64,000 bases of DNA from an uncultured Robiginitomaculum sp. Lineage in GTDB: Bacteria; Pseudomonadota; Alphaproteobacteria; Caulobacterales; Maricaulaceae. Made by a program: the position numbers and the translations under genes. Shown here piece by piece: positions 7,857 to 17,903 of this stretch. Position 1 is the stretch's first letter, and each line of letters opens with the position of its first letter. The notes below the pieces were generated by a model, which did not search any database, was not told the origin of the DNA, and saw only the letters and a program-made list of their open reading frames with translations. The stretch covers positions 37,315 to 101,314 of the forward strand of contig CALLXE010000002.1 in the NCBI GenBank assembly GCA_938015875.1, in the 5' to 3' direction.

Positions 7857-8623
7857 GCCAAATACTGCTCGCGCAGGCGCTCTGTGTCCTGCGGGCCAAA
7901 CTTAAGCTGATCACGGGCGTAAATTACGGGATCTCCCATGGCGTCCAGCGCCGCCTGAAGATAGCCCTCCTGCACGCCAAACATCGGCCGCAAGCTCTCA
8001 GGATCATAATCCCGTCCGAACCGCTTTCCTATGGCTTGCGCGGCCGGTGACAACAGACTGTCTATGTCTACAGCGCGCATGGTCAGCATATAATCGTCCA
8101 TTATATCGTCCGGGCTCACCCCTAATAGCGCTTGTATCAGTGCGACAAGAGTTCCGGTTCTGTCTTTTCCGGCGGCGCAGTGAACGATAATACCGTCGCC
8201 GGTGCCCGCCATATGATCCAGAGTCTCTTTAAAAATTTTCTGAAAGCCTTTATGATCGGGCCGCTGTGCATAATTGCCCATCATATAAGCAACGGCGTCT
8301 TCAGGCTTGTGCAAGTCGTGCTGCATAAAAGCCTCATGGGGGGCTTGACCGGTTCGCGTCGCGTCAAAGGCTACTGTGCGCGTGCGCGTACCGTCCGGCC
8401 ATTTATTGGGTTGACGCTCGCGCTCAGACAGATAACGAAGATCGACTATCAGGCCGACATCCATCGCCTTTAACTTTTCCAGATCCGCCGCTTTGGCATT
8501 GTTCAGATGCGCTGTGCGAAACAGCTTACCGCGCTTGAGCGGCCGCGCGTCGGCGCCCTGATAATGACCGAAATCGCGGGCATTCAATATATTGTCGAAA
8601 GGCAAAAGACGAGGATCAGTCAT
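7853..8623 (-). CDS. Tyrosine-protein phosphatase (IphP/Y_phosphatase3 family)
   Basis: 256 aa. It has the dual-specificity/tyrosine phosphatase P-loop HCAAGKDRTG, with nucleophile C149 and R155, and the upstream IVDLRYLSERERQPN segment typical of the IphP/LipA-like family; NARDFGHY near the N-terminus is also family-typical. No signal peptide, so cytoplasmic. Members act on phosphotyrosine or phosphoinositides; substrate unknown here. It stands alone, convergent with the pilus gene and 112 bp after nrdB on the same strand, with a terminator between. Confidence 0.88.
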   Translation of the reverse strand: MTDPRLLPFDNILNARDFGHYQGADARPLKRGKLFRTAHLNNAKAADLEKLKAMDVGLIVDLRYLSERERQPNKWPDGTRTRTVAFDATRTGQAPHEAFMQHDLHKPEDAVAYMMGNYAQRPDHKGFQKIFKETLDHMAGTGDGIIVHCAAGKDRTGTLVALIQALLGVSPDDIMDDYMLTMRAVDIDSLLSPAAQAIGKRFGRDYDPESLRPMFGVQEGYLQAALDAMGDPVIYARDQLKFGPQDTERLREQYLA

Positions 8624-8661
8624 ATAATATCTCTGAGCATAGGGCCGGTCGAAAGACAGAC

Positions 8662-8694
8662 AAAAATAAGGCCCGCCCTGTATAGGCGAGCCTC
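8662..8694 (-). terminator. Intrinsic terminator after nrdB
   Basis: On the minus strand the hairpin AGGCTCGCC / GGGCGGGCCT with a short TATACA loop is followed by TATTTTT. It lies about 40 bp after the nrdB stop and separates it from the phosphatase gene. Confidence 0.8.
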
Positions 8695-8735
8695 TTATAA
8701 TCTTTACGTGCCAAAGTGTCCGGCGGCTTTACAAT

Positions 8736-9788
8736 TTACGCGCCAAGCTTGGCCAATTCAGCGGCTTTAAACTTTTTGGCTTTGTCAAACATATCCCAAA
8801 CGCCTTCATTGCCGTGCCAATCACCCTTGGTTGCGCCTTTGGAATATTCCGTCGCGCGGGCCTCAAAAAAGTTGGCATGCTCGACACCGTTCAGGATTTC
8901 CGTCAGCCATGGCAGCGGATGCTTGTCTACGCCGTAGACAACCGGAAGACCCAGCTGCTTTAAGCGCCAATCCGCGATATAGCGGATATAGGCTTTAATA
9001 TCAGAGGCTGTCATGCCCTCGACCGGACCCATATCAAAGGCCAAATCGATAAAGTTATCTTCCAGACCGACAACCGTTTTACAGCAATCAATAATATCAT
9101 CCTGTACGGATTTGGTCACGCAGCCCGTTTCCTTGGCAAAGGTATGATAAAGTTTGATCATGCCTTCACAATGCAGGCTCTCATCACGGATGGACCATGT
9201 TACAATCTGGCCCATGCCCTTCATTTTATTGTGGCGCGGGAAGTTCATCAGCATGGCAAAGGACGCAAACAGTTGCAGGCCTTCAGTAAAGCCGCCAAAC
9301 ATCGCGATAGAGCGCGCAATATCTTCGTTCGTATCCGTACCGAACTTATTCATGAAGTCATGCTTGGCCGCCATTTCTTCATATTCCAGAAACGCCTGAA
9401 ATTCTGATTCGGGCATGCCGATAGTCTCAAGCAGCAGCGCGTAAGCGGCAACGTGAACAGTTTCCATATTAGAGAACGCCGCCATCATCATCTTAAGCTC
9501 AACCGGTTTAAAAATACGGGCATAATGCTCCATATAATTATCCTGAACTTCGATATCACCTTGGGTGAAGAAGCGGAAAATTTGTGTCAGAAGATTACGC
9601 TCCGGATCCGTCAAATTGCCGGCCCAGTCTTTACAGTCTTCCCCAAGAGGGACTTCTTCAGGCATCCAGTGAACCTGCTGTTGTTTACGCCAAAAGTCAT
9701 GCGCCCAAGGGTAGCGAAACGGCTTGTAACCGACGGATGGCGTTAAAAGGCCCGGCAGCGCCGGCTTAATGATGTCGATTTTACCCAT
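8736..9788 (-). CDS. nrdB: Class Ia ribonucleotide reductase, beta subunit
   Basis: 350 aa from the ATG at 9788 (GAGGGA about ten bases upstream); an upstream start at 9848 would extend into the operator region. All di-iron and radical residues are visible by spacing to the E. coli enzyme: D78, E109 and H112 (ETVH), the radical Y116, then the Glu in GGFTEGLQLF and the E/H pair in RDESLHCEG. It therefore makes a normal tyrosyl-radical beta subunit that works with NrdA (not in this window) to make deoxynucleotides. It is a single-gene unit with a terminator downstream and a paired NrdR-like operator upstream. Confidence 0.97.
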   Translation of the reverse strand: MGKIDIIKPALPGLLTPSVGYKPFRYPWAHDFWRKQQQVHWMPEEVPLGEDCKDWAGNLTDPERNLLTQIFRFFTQGDIEVQDNYMEHYARIFKPVELKMMMAAFSNMETVHVAAYALLLETIGMPESEFQAFLEYEEMAAKHDFMNKFGTDTNEDIARSIAMFGGFTEGLQLFASFAMLMNFPRHNKMKGMGQIVTWSIRDESLHCEGMIKLYHTFAKETGCVTKSVQDDIIDCCKTVVGLEDNFIDLAFDMGPVEGMTASDIKAYIRYIADWRLKQLGLPVVYGVDKHPLPWLTEILNGVEHANFFEARATEYSKGATKGDWHGNEGVWDMFDKAKKFKAAELAKLGA

Positions 9789-9848
9789 GATTGTGCGTTT
9801 CCCTCGTCTTTTCGCCCGAATATGCGAGCTGAACTGTGTTGCGAGCAA

Positions 9849-9895
9849 TATCTATATCTTGTGTATTGACCGCTGCGCAACACTAAATGCGGACA
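9849..9895 (-). promoter_or_regulatory. Candidate tandem NrdR boxes before nrdB
   Basis: Two 16-mers resemble the NrdR box (ACACTATATATAGTGT-like): TATCTATATCTTGTGT at 9849-9864, strong in its right half, and ACACTAAATGCGGACA at 9880-9895, strong in its left half. Their offset is exactly 31 bp, the helical spacing typical of NrdR operators. They lie 60-107 bp upstream of nrdB. Each box alone is degenerate; the spacing is the main support. Confidence 0.55.
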
Positions 9896-9977
9896 TAAAC
9901 CGATTTTATTGTCGCACATTTACTCAATTTCAGGCACGGGTGGGCCGAAAAGCATCTGACCGGCCTCACAAAATCAA

Positions 9978-10008
9978 CCGGTAAGCCTCAGGCGCGCGCC
10001 TGTACCGG
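9978..10008. other. GC-rich dyad between mscS-like gene and nrdB
   Basis: A 14-bp perfect palindrome CAGGCGCGCGCCTG is enclosed by a second inverted repeat CCGGTA / TACCGG. It would fold as a stable hairpin in RNA of either strand. No T-run follows, so termination is uncertain; it could be a transcript-end or pause structure after the channel gene. Confidence 0.4.
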
Positions 10009-10064
10009 CCTTTCGGACGGCTGCCCTTTCGCGAATCAAAGTCGATTTGCAAAGCCCCGGCAGG

Positions 10065-13000
10065 CTACGCTTTTGGCTTCGGCGCGGTTTTCGGTTTTGC
10101 CGCGGTTTTCGATGATGCTTTGGCTTTCGGCTTTGGCTTTACATCGGCAAGCGCGTCGGGGCCGCGCGCGCCCTTGGGCGTAATGATGTGCAAATCGCGC
10201 TGCGGGAACGGAATAGAAATTCCGGCCTTATCAAGCGCTTTATTGACCTCGGTATGAATTTCATGCGCGACCGGGAAGCGAGCCGTAAAGCTGGGCAGGA
10301 AGAACCGGATTTCAAAATCCAGCGCGCTGTCACCAAAGCCCAAGAACAAAACTTGTGGCTCGGGCGTATCGAGCACGGATTTCACCTTTTTGACAGCGCG
10401 CAACATGATGCGCTGCGCATTATCAGTGTCGCTGCCATAAGCAATACCGACTTTAATGACCATGCGAAGGGTCGAGTTAGACAAAGTCCAATTTGTCACC
10501 CGGCCTGTGATCAGCTCTTTATTGGGAATCAAAATTTCGCGATTGTCCAAATCTGCTAAGGTTGTCGCGCGAATTTGAATACGGTTTACCGTTCCGCTCT
10601 GATCACCGATTGTAACATAGTCGCCCAGACGCACCGGACGCTCAAACAGAATAATCAGGCCGGAGATAAAGTTCGCGATAATCTCTTGCAAACCAAAGCC
10701 GATACCCACGCCCAATGCCGCGATAATCCATTGCAGATTACCCCATTCAATCCCGAGCCTGTCACCGACAAGCATAATGCCGACAATGACAATAATATAG
10801 CCAATCACCGTGGTGATCGCATATCGCGTTCCCGCCGTCATGCCCGAGCGTTTAAGCACAAACAAATCCAGAAAGCCCGGCAGGTTTTTCGCCGCAAGAA
10901 ACGCCAGCGCACCGACAAAAATGGCCTGAATAAGATCCCACAGCGTGGCCGGGACTGTTATTGTGTCGCCGTCCGCATTTCGAGCGGACGTGTTAAACGG
11001 CAGTTCTACGCGGTCAAAAATAGACAGGGCCGGCAGCAAGTCCGACCATAATATCCAGGCAAGAGCGCTGAACAAAATAACGCCGATAATATTTAAAAGC
11101 TGGGTTGATTGCCGCGAAATCGACTCCAGATTAATCTGCTCATAATCAAGGCTCGGCACGACAACCTCGCCGCGCTCCTCTGCCTCTTCGCGTTTTTCGC
11201 GTTCTTTAAGGGCCGCCGCGCGGCGCTCTTGGGCCGCCTGCAGTGCCAAGCGGCGCTCAGAAACTTCGACGGTGCGCCGCACCATGCCATATGTAATGTA
11301 AGCCCCAAGCAGCAAAACTGCCGTAACCATTAATCGGGTTTGTATCTCGACGGCCGTCGCGAAATAGCCGCCCATGGCCAGAAGCGTAATAATCACGGGA
11401 ATAGCGACGCTGACCCAAAAGATAGACTCACGGTGACGGGCAAGAAAAGTGTCAGGTTTCAAATATTCCTGACCGCTTTGCCGGGTTTTCCATAAAACGC
11501 GATACGCAAAAACAGCCAAAGAAACCGCGCCGATCATAAAACCTAAAAGCCCCAAGCCGGCCGTTGGCGATTCACTGGCGAAATCTTCACAGAGCGTCAT
11601 CGTGATAATCGCAATAGTCTGCGCCGCCGCGAGCCAAACCATATTGCCGCCAATGCGATCGCGCAGCGGTTTTTTGACCTTGAAATGCAAATCAAACAGA
11701 CGGCCATCAAGGCTCCAGGCCCGGACGGTCAACAGGATAAGCCAAATCAGCGATGCGATCATCAGGCCCCGGCCAATCCGGGTCGCAAATGAGGCCTCAG
11801 AACCTGCAAAAATCAAATAGCCCGGCAATCCGATCAGCAGCGCAATCGGCGTGACCCGCATAATGCCTGCCAATACGGCAATGGGCGTTGACCAATGATC
11901 ATCTTCTTTGACCCGGCCGACCGTATCTCGCATTGTGCCGACTTGCTCAATCAGACGCGGACGAATGTACAGGTTTGCGGCTAAGAGAATCAGCGCCAAA
12001 ACGAACCATAAAATATTCTCTGACAGCCCCTTCACAAACGCCTGCCGGCTCGATTTAAAATTTATCGGGCGCAGCAAAACATGAAGGCCTTCCGCGACCC
12101 GCATTGGCCATGACAGGGATATAACCTCCGTGCTGGGCAACCAGATCAACTGTTGATCCAGCAGGCCTGTCAATTCGTCCATTTCGGTCAGCAGATTTTG
12201 TTGAAGACTGTTAAGCAGGACAAGCTTTTCAACTTTACGATTGGCATTGGTGACAATCTCTCCCAGCAAGGCGCGCTGCTTGGTCAGCAGGTTTTCCAGC
12301 CTTTGCGCGCCGGCGTCGCTCAGAGGCGTCACCACGGGCGTTTCTTTTTGCCAATCGGCAAGCACGTCTTCAATCTTTGGCCCTGACAGCGGAAACTCTT
12401 TGAGTTTATCTTGGGCTAAAATGCGCTGCATACTGATATCAAGCTTAGCCTTGGTGCGCGCCTCAACTTCTCTGGAAATTGCATTGCGGTCAGGCACATT
12501 GGCCCGCAGTCGGCGTAAGACGGTTCCGTATTGCCGGTCCAGATTTCCTTCCGCCAAAATTTGTTGCGCCAAAAGATTATCTTCAGACAGGCGCTTTATC
12601 TGTCCGTTGACCCGCGCTTCAATCACCGAACTGTTACCGCCCGCTTGGGCAATTTCCAACAAGCGCTGCGCGTAAGTGAGGTTTTCCTGCGCGTAAGCAA
12701 TGACAACAGGATGCGTCTGCGCTGCGACAGCGACATCTGCGCGACTTTGGGTAAGGCGGGCCATCGCTTCGGCAAGGCGCTGTTCACCGGTGCGATCGCG
12801 CAAAACCTGAATGCGGCGCATCACGTCCTGCAGCTTTGCGCCCGCCAGATCTCGGGCCGGCGATATTAAGCGCTCCTGCACCGGAATATTGGCAATTTCG
12901 GCGTCCAAAGCCCGCACTTCCCATTCGCGGGCGTAACGGCGCACTTGCAAACTGACGCGGCGGGCCTGCTCTGTGGTGTCCCCGGCCGTCCCTGAAAAAC

Positions 13001-13586
13001 CGGCGACTTGCGCGATGACATCGTCAAGGCGTTTGGCTACGTCAATCCGCTCTGCCCGCGCAGCTTGAATACGGCCGGAGAGCGCCGCCGCCCGTCCGTC
13101 CAGGTTTTTGATCTCATCACGCAGGGCCTCAGCCTCGCCTTCAAAAGCCCGCAGTTCTTGCTCCATTTTAAACAAAGCATCATCCGTCATTGGACCGCCC
13201 GGAGTTTCGACAGGCGTTTCGAGCCGGGCCAAGGCGGTTTCAAGTTCATCATTTAAACGGCGCAACTGCGTGTCAGATGTATCGTTCTGCGCTTTTAAGG
13301 CTGTGACCTGGGCGCGGCGTTCGGCGGCGAGGGCTAATCGCTCGCGGGCTGTTTTATAATAATCTGCAGCTATTTTTTTAGCCGCGTCATCCAGAGCACT
13401 ATCCGCGTTGACAGCTTCAATTTGGGCTTCGATTTTGGCGGCTGTAATACCAACCGGAAGTGCGGGCGCAGACAATGACGCTGCGCCGTCAACGGTCAGC
13501 GGCGCCTGCGCTTGCGCCTGCGTGGCAGACGCGCAAAAGACAACCAGTAAAACCGGCAGAAAAACCCAAGCCTTTAAAGTCTTCAT
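10065..13586 (-). CDS. Large MscS-type mechanosensitive channel (MscK/MscM-like)
   Basis: 1173 aa from the ATG at 13586, chosen because the signal peptide (MKTLKAWVFLPVLL ... ATQAQAQA) begins there; an ATG 27 bp earlier is possible. A long periplasmic coiled-coil region (~30-480, with a DUF3772-type part) is followed by about ten membrane helices and the MscS domain near residues 920-1120, where the pore helix region GVGIGFGLQEIIANFISGL and the conserved loop RPVRLGDYVTIG are plain. The C-terminus is a Lys/Ala/Pro-rich tail. It should release solutes on hypo-osmotic shock. Length is in the range of MscK. Downstream is nrdB after a 276-bp gap. Confidence 0.93.
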   Translation of the reverse strand: MKTLKAWVFLPVLLVVFCASATQAQAQAPLTVDGAASLSAPALPVGITAAKIEAQIEAVNADSALDDAAKKIAADYYKTARERLALAAERRAQVTALKAQNDTSDTQLRRLNDELETALARLETPVETPGGPMTDDALFKMEQELRAFEGEAEALRDEIKNLDGRAAALSGRIQAARAERIDVAKRLDDVIAQVAGFSGTAGDTTEQARRVSLQVRRYAREWEVRALDAEIANIPVQERLISPARDLAGAKLQDVMRRIQVLRDRTGEQRLAEAMARLTQSRADVAVAAQTHPVVIAYAQENLTYAQRLLEIAQAGGNSSVIEARVNGQIKRLSEDNLLAQQILAEGNLDRQYGTVLRRLRANVPDRNAISREVEARTKAKLDISMQRILAQDKLKEFPLSGPKIEDVLADWQKETPVVTPLSDAGAQRLENLLTKQRALLGEIVTNANRKVEKLVLLNSLQQNLLTEMDELTGLLDQQLIWLPSTEVISLSWPMRVAEGLHVLLRPINFKSSRQAFVKGLSENILWFVLALILLAANLYIRPRLIEQVGTMRDTVGRVKEDDHWSTPIAVLAGIMRVTPIALLIGLPGYLIFAGSEASFATRIGRGLMIASLIWLILLTVRAWSLDGRLFDLHFKVKKPLRDRIGGNMVWLAAAQTIAIITMTLCEDFASESPTAGLGLLGFMIGAVSLAVFAYRVLWKTRQSGQEYLKPDTFLARHRESIFWVSVAIPVIITLLAMGGYFATAVEIQTRLMVTAVLLLGAYITYGMVRRTVEVSERRLALQAAQERRAAALKEREKREEAEERGEVVVPSLDYEQINLESISRQSTQLLNIIGVILFSALAWILWSDLLPALSIFDRVELPFNTSARNADGDTITVPATLWDLIQAIFVGALAFLAAKNLPGFLDLFVLKRSGMTAGTRYAITTVIGYIIVIVGIMLVGDRLGIEWGNLQWIIAALGVGIGFGLQEIIANFISGLIILFERPVRLGDYVTIGDQSGTVNRIQIRATTLADLDNREILIPNKELITGRVTNWTLSNSTLRMVIKVGIAYGSDTDNAQRIMLRAVKKVKSVLDTPEPQVLFLGFGDSALDFEIRFFLPSFTARFPVAHEIHTEVNKALDKAGISIPFPQRDLHIITPKGARGPDALADVKPKPKAKASSKTAAKPKTAPKPKA

Positions 13587-13791
13587 CAGAGTGTCACCGG
13601 GAAAATAAAGCATGCCTTAATTCTGTCACATGCCGGGGCTTAAGCAAGGGCCAAGGCGCAGCCTTTCTTAAAAAACAGCAATTTTATATCTGTTTTCTGC
13701 GGCTTAAGAGAATGGCGCCTGAAGGGCGGTGTTGAAAACGCCGCCGGTTAAGGGTAAGGCAGCCGCGTTCGGGACCGGCAGGAAGCGCGAT

Positions 13792-14871
13792 ATGAGTATT
13801 GAAACACCACCGCGCGCAGCGCACCTGCCGGGCATACAGGCCCTGCGTGGGCTTGCTGCAATGCTTGTGGTGCTGTCGCATATTTATTCCATGGAAATAA
13901 AGCACAGTCCGGATCAATTGCTGGGCGCATGGAGCGTGTACGGCGGGATCGGTGTGGATCTGTTTTTTGTAATCTCCGGCTTTATCATGGTGCATGTGAC
14001 GCGGAATATCGCACGCGGGCCGGCATCAGCAGGGACCTTTCTGCTGCGCCGGGCCGGACGGATTTATCCGCTCTACTGGCTCGTAACCTTGGCTGTTCTG
14101 GCTGTTTATTTATACAAGCCGGAAATCGTCTTTTCCGGAATTGATCGCCGGCCTGAAATTATAAATTCACTGACTTTGTGGCCTCATTACAGGCCCCCGC
14201 TCCTGGCCGTTGGCTGGACACTGTCTTTTGAAGTGATGTTCTATATTGTCTTCGCTGTTGCGCTCTTGTTTCCCCGTCGATATTTAAAGTGGTATTTAGC
14301 GCTTTGGGCTGCCGTCATTTTAATTGCGCAAGTGCCGCTTTGGTCTGTCTGGCTGGCACCCCGCCCCTTACCGGCGCTTATAAGCGCGCCGATAACACTG
14401 GAATTTATTCTCGGTGCAGCCTTGGCCCTTTGGCTTCCGAAATTGACTGTCAGCGCAGCCCAAGGCCGAACTTTAGTGATTATCGGCGTATTAACCGGCG
14501 CGTTTGCCGTTACTGTTTTAAGCCTGAACGATGAGCAGATTTTAAACAGTTTTGCCGTGCGCACGGCCATCTTCGCCGGCCCGGCGGGCCTGATCGTTTT
14601 CGGAACGGCGGCGCTGGATCAATCCGGTCGCGCTGTCTCCAAAGCATTGCAGGCGCTCGGCGATTGGTCCTATTCAATTTACCTCACGCATATTTTGACC
14701 CTGTCGGTGCTGGGGCAAATTTGGAAAATTTTTGCGCGGCCCGGCCTCACCGATAATATTACCATGCTTATTGTTTTCACGGCCGCGACAATTATCACCG
14801 GCGGAATTGTATACAAACTGGTGGAGCGCCCGCTCACTCTCGGCTTCCAAACCCTGATAAACAGGTCTTGA
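13792..14871 (+). CDS. Acyltransferase family 3 membrane protein (OafA/YrhL type)
   Basis: 359 aa from the ATG at 13792, with AGGAAG six bases upstream; the open frame extends further up from a TTG but without a ribosome site. The acyltransferase-3 hallmarks are PGIQALRGLAAMLVVLSHIYS, with the catalytic-type His at 30, and a chain of about ten membrane helices ending VERPLTLGF. Such proteins O-acylate surface polysaccharides or lipids. No glycan-synthesis genes lie next to it, so the acceptor is unknown. Confidence 0.9.
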   Translation: MSIETPPRAAHLPGIQALRGLAAMLVVLSHIYSMEIKHSPDQLLGAWSVYGGIGVDLFFVISGFIMVHVTRNIARGPASAGTFLLRRAGRIYPLYWLVTLAVLAVYLYKPEIVFSGIDRRPEIINSLTLWPHYRPPLLAVGWTLSFEVMFYIVFAVALLFPRRYLKWYLALWAAVILIAQVPLWSVWLAPRPLPALISAPITLEFILGAALALWLPKLTVSAAQGRTLVIIGVLTGAFAVTVLSLNDEQILNSFAVRTAIFAGPAGLIVFGTAALDQSGRAVSKALQALGDWSYSIYLTHILTLSVLGQIWKIFARPGLTDNITMLIVFTAATIITGGIVYKLVERPLTLGFQTLINRS

Positions 14872-14991
14872 GCGCCGCAAAGGCAAGCCCGCCCCTTAAA
14901 AATAATAACTATACAATTTGTTGCATATGTGGCTCATTAAGACCGCCCGGATAATTATCAGGAAGAACGGCCAAAGCCGGAAAGACATTTC

Positions 14992-15849
14992 ATGGACACG
15001 TACAAAAATAAAACCGCTTTTATAACCGGCGCGGCATCAGGCATTGGCTTGGCGCTCACCAAAGCCCTGACGGCCCAAGGCGCGAATGTGATGATGGCCG
15101 ACATTAACGGCAAAGCTTTGACGGCGGCGGCAAAAACCGTAAAAACCGGTCGCGGAAAAGGTAAGGTTGAAACGATTATCTGTGACGTGATTAAACCGCT
15201 CGACGTCAAAACTGCGGCCAAGGCCACACAAAATGCTTTTGGCAATGTGCATATGGTGTTTAACAATGCCGGTGTCGGGCTCGCCGGAAAGCCCGGAAAC
15301 ATTCCGCTCAAAGATTGGCGCTGGATTACCGATATAAACCTGATGGGCGTTGTTTATGGCGTCGAGATGTTTGTCCCAATGATGACCGCCCACGGAGAGC
15401 CAAGTCATATTATCAATACCGCCTCCATGGCCGGTCATATGACTATGGGCGGCATGGCACCTTATCACGCCACAAAGTTTGCAGTTGTCGGATATTCCGA
15501 AAGCCTTGCCCAAGAACTCGCCGCCACAAATATCGGCGTGTCCGTTCTTTGCCCGACTTGGGTAAAATCCAACATTTATAACGGCGCAGCCGGCCGCCCG
15601 ACAGCGCAGGAAAAGAGCGCACCGAAAAGCGAACCTGATGAGGCCGCAGCCGCGCTTTATAATATGACGAAGGGATTAGTGGATAACGGCATGACGGCGG
15701 AAAAATACGCCGCCCTGGTTTTAAAATCCGTACTGGCCGGCCGGTTCTATGTTTTCAACGACCCGGAAGCCCGCGCCGCGATTAATATGCGCCGCGCGAG
15801 TATTTTGAAAGATTACGATGCGTGCCTGGCGGATTTGAATGAGATGTAG
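14992..15849 (+). CDS. Short-chain dehydrogenase/reductase
   Basis: 285 aa classical SDR: NAD(P) motif TGAASGIG at 13-20, NNAG at 91-94, catalytic S145, Y158 and K162 (YHATK). The ATG has GGAAAG eight bases upstream. The C-terminal extension (AEKYAALVLKSVLAGRFYVFND) is as in many alphaproteobacterial SDRs of unknown substrate. No partner gene nearby helps define the reaction. Strand-wise it stands alone between the acyltransferase and the broken DUF4272 gene. Confidence 0.9.
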   Translation: MDTYKNKTAFITGAASGIGLALTKALTAQGANVMMADINGKALTAAAKTVKTGRGKGKVETIICDVIKPLDVKTAAKATQNAFGNVHMVFNNAGVGLAGKPGNIPLKDWRWITDINLMGVVYGVEMFVPMMTAHGEPSHIINTASMAGHMTMGGMAPYHATKFAVVGYSESLAQELAATNIGVSVLCPTWVKSNIYNGAAGRPTAQEKSAPKSEPDEAAAALYNMTKGLVDNGMTAEKYAALVLKSVLAGRFYVFNDPEARAAINMRRASILKDYDACLADLNEM

Positions 15850-15878
15850 GGGGGGTAGGAACAGGGAGAAAAACTATT

Positions 15879-16489
15879 ATGGATCTACAACAGATAAAAT
15901 CTGAGTCAGAAAAATTTATTTCATCAAAAGGCTTAATGATCAATTCCAATCTCCCGCTCATTGAAGACCTCGATGAGGCATCTCCCAAAAGCGCCTATAA
16001 CATCAGCGCGAGAATGTTCGCGATGAGCAATTTGATTGGGATGGGCTATGGAGCGAAACGTTCTAAACTAAAAAAAATTTGAAAGCGTTCGGACTTTGGG
16101 GCTTTGTAACTGAAGGCGAGAAGAAATATCTAAAGGCTTTCAAAATCTCTGAAACAACTAAAATCCACTATCAATGGCTTTGCGAATGCTGTCAGGCCTT
16201 GGCGTGGTCATTAGGTCTTGTTGACATGGATCCGTTTACACGATGCAAGGAAACCTTGAGCGATAAAATTCCACCAAACACGAACCCCCACAATCGCCTG
16301 TCAGAAGCGAAACTTCGACCGCTGATCGAAATCCAAAAACAAGTCGATTTGCATTATCGACTTCATTGGACTGCACGTCAAACTGACGATAAAACTATAA
16401 ACTACAACGTTATTGTTGAACGGCGTAGAGCGTTAGATTGGGCCTATGGCGTCGCGGATAATTGGGATGAAGTTTCGCTGGATACATAG
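15879..16489 (+). pseudogene. DUF4272-family gene split by a frameshift in an A8 tract
   Basis: The first part (67 codons, ATG at 15879 with GGGAGAA upstream) stops at 16082. The second part is open from 16079 in the -1 frame and encodes the rest of a DUF4272 protein: LKAFGLWGFVTEGEKKYL, QALAWSLGLVD, LHYRLHWTARQ and the family-typical end RRRALDWAYGVADNWDEVSLDT-like region. The break falls in eight A residues at 16070-16077; one extra A, or a -1 slip, restores a single ~203-aa protein. Function of DUF4272 is unknown. The gene is more AT-rich than its neighbours and is bordered by a G7 run at 15849 and a C-rich run at 16510-16522. It may be a true pseudogene, a slippage-expressed gene, or a homopolymer sequencing error. 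Confidence 0.75.
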
Positions 16490-16523
16490 ACAAACTCGCC
16501 CCATTATATCCCCCCTCCCCCCG

Positions 16524-17903
16524 CTAACACGCCACCACATTTACGGCTAATCCGCCTTGGCTTGTCTCTTTATATTTCGTCGACATATCAAGTCCCGTTT
16601 GCCGCATCGTCTCAATGACCTGATCGAGGCTGACGCGCATAACGTCGTCGCTGTGCAGGGCGAGTCTGGCGGCGTTGACGGCTTTGGACGCGCCGATAGC
16701 GTTGCGCTCTATGCAGGGGATCTGAACCAAGCCGCCGACGGGATCGCAGGTCAGGCCCAGATTATGCTCCATACCGATTTCCGCTGCCGACTCCACTTGC
16801 TGCGTTGTGCCGTTCCACACTGCCGCAAGTCCCCCGGCCGCCATTGAACACGCAACGCCCACTTCGCCTTGGCAGCCCATTTCCGCCCCGGATATAGAGG
16901 CGCGCTGTTTATACAAAAGCCCGATGCCGCCGGCGGTCAGCAAAAATATGCGCGCTTTTTCCGGAATAATGTTTCCGTCAACGCGGCTGCAATAATGTTT
17001 AATGATCGCCGGGATAATTCCCGCCGCGCCATTGGTCGGCGCAGTCACGACTTGTCCGCCGGCCGCGTTTTCCTCATTGACCGCCATCGCATACAAATTC
17101 AGCCAATCAAACAGGCTTTCACGTTCATTGGACGGCGGCGCATTATTCAGCTTGTTCCAAAGCTTTGGCGCGCGGCGATTGACGTTCAGCCCGCCAGGCA
17201 GAACGCCCGGCGTTTCAAGGCCGCGCTCAATACATGCCATCATAACGGCGACGATATTATCCAGCGCCGCGTCTGTCACGGCGCGCGGGCGAGCGGCATC
17301 TTCATTGGCGTAAACCACTTGGGCGATCGTCATGTTTTGCGCAGCGCAAATCTCCAAAAGCTCTGCGGCAGAGCCAAATTCATAAGGAACCGTCACTGTG
17401 GTCGGCACTATATCATCAGGAAGCGGAGTCAAAAGCTGCCGGCGCGATGCAATAAACCCGCCGCCGGTCGAATAGTACATTTGGCGACTGATCACCGCGC
17501 CGGTTTTACCGTATGCCGTCAACTCCATGCCGTTGGGATGTATGTCTGACAAAGTTTCATAATCAAAAATAATGTCAGTTTCGGGATCAAAAGCGATAAC
17601 GTGGCCGGCGACATCGAACGCTTTATTGGCATGCAAGTCTGCCAGCGCCGCCTCAGCCGCGCGCGCATCAATGGTTTCGGGGGCAAACCCCAAAAGTCCG
17701 TAAGCCACCGCGCGGGGCGTGGCATGGCCCACACCGGTCAGCGCCAGCGACCCTTCCAAACGCGCCGTAATACGCGCCACATCCGCCATGCAGCCTTCGC
17801 GGACAAGCCGCGCCATAAACCGGACGCCGATCCGGATAGGGCCAACCGTGTGAGAGCTGGACGGGCCAATACCGACGCGGAAAATATCTAAAATTGACAG
17901 CAT
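16524..17903 (-). CDS. sdaA: L-serine ammonia-lyase (single-chain, 4Fe-4S)
   Basis: 459 aa, the normal length for a fused alpha/beta L-serine dehydratase. The N-terminal [20 protein letters not shown] motif is the beta domain start; the C-terminal catalytic domain holds the iron-sulfur cysteines (in [36 protein letters not shown]). The enzyme deaminates serine to pyruvate and ammonia in the cytoplasm. It is a single gene, divergent from gcrA across a 311-bp gap. Confidence 0.96.
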   Translation of the reverse strand: MLSILDIFRVGIGPSSSHTVGPIRIGVRFMARLVREGCMADVARITARLEGSLALTGVGHATPRAVAYGLLGFAPETIDARAAEAALADLHANKAFDVAGHVIAFDPETDIIFDYETLSDIHPNGMELTAYGKTGAVISRQMYYSTGGGFIASRRQLLTPLPDDIVPTTVTVPYEFGSAAELLEICAAQNMTIAQVVYANEDAARPRAVTDAALDNIVAVMMACIERGLETPGVLPGGLNVNRRAPKLWNKLNNAPPSNERESLFDWLNLYAMAVNEENAAGGQVVTAPTNGAAGIIPAIIKHYCSRVDGNIIPEKARIFLLTAGGIGLLYKQRASISGAEMGCQGEVGVACSMAAGGLAAVWNGTTQQVESAAEIGMEHNLGLTCDPVGGLVQIPCIERNAIGASKAVNAARLALHSDDVMRVSLDQVIETMRQTGLDMSTKYKETSQGGLAVNVVAC

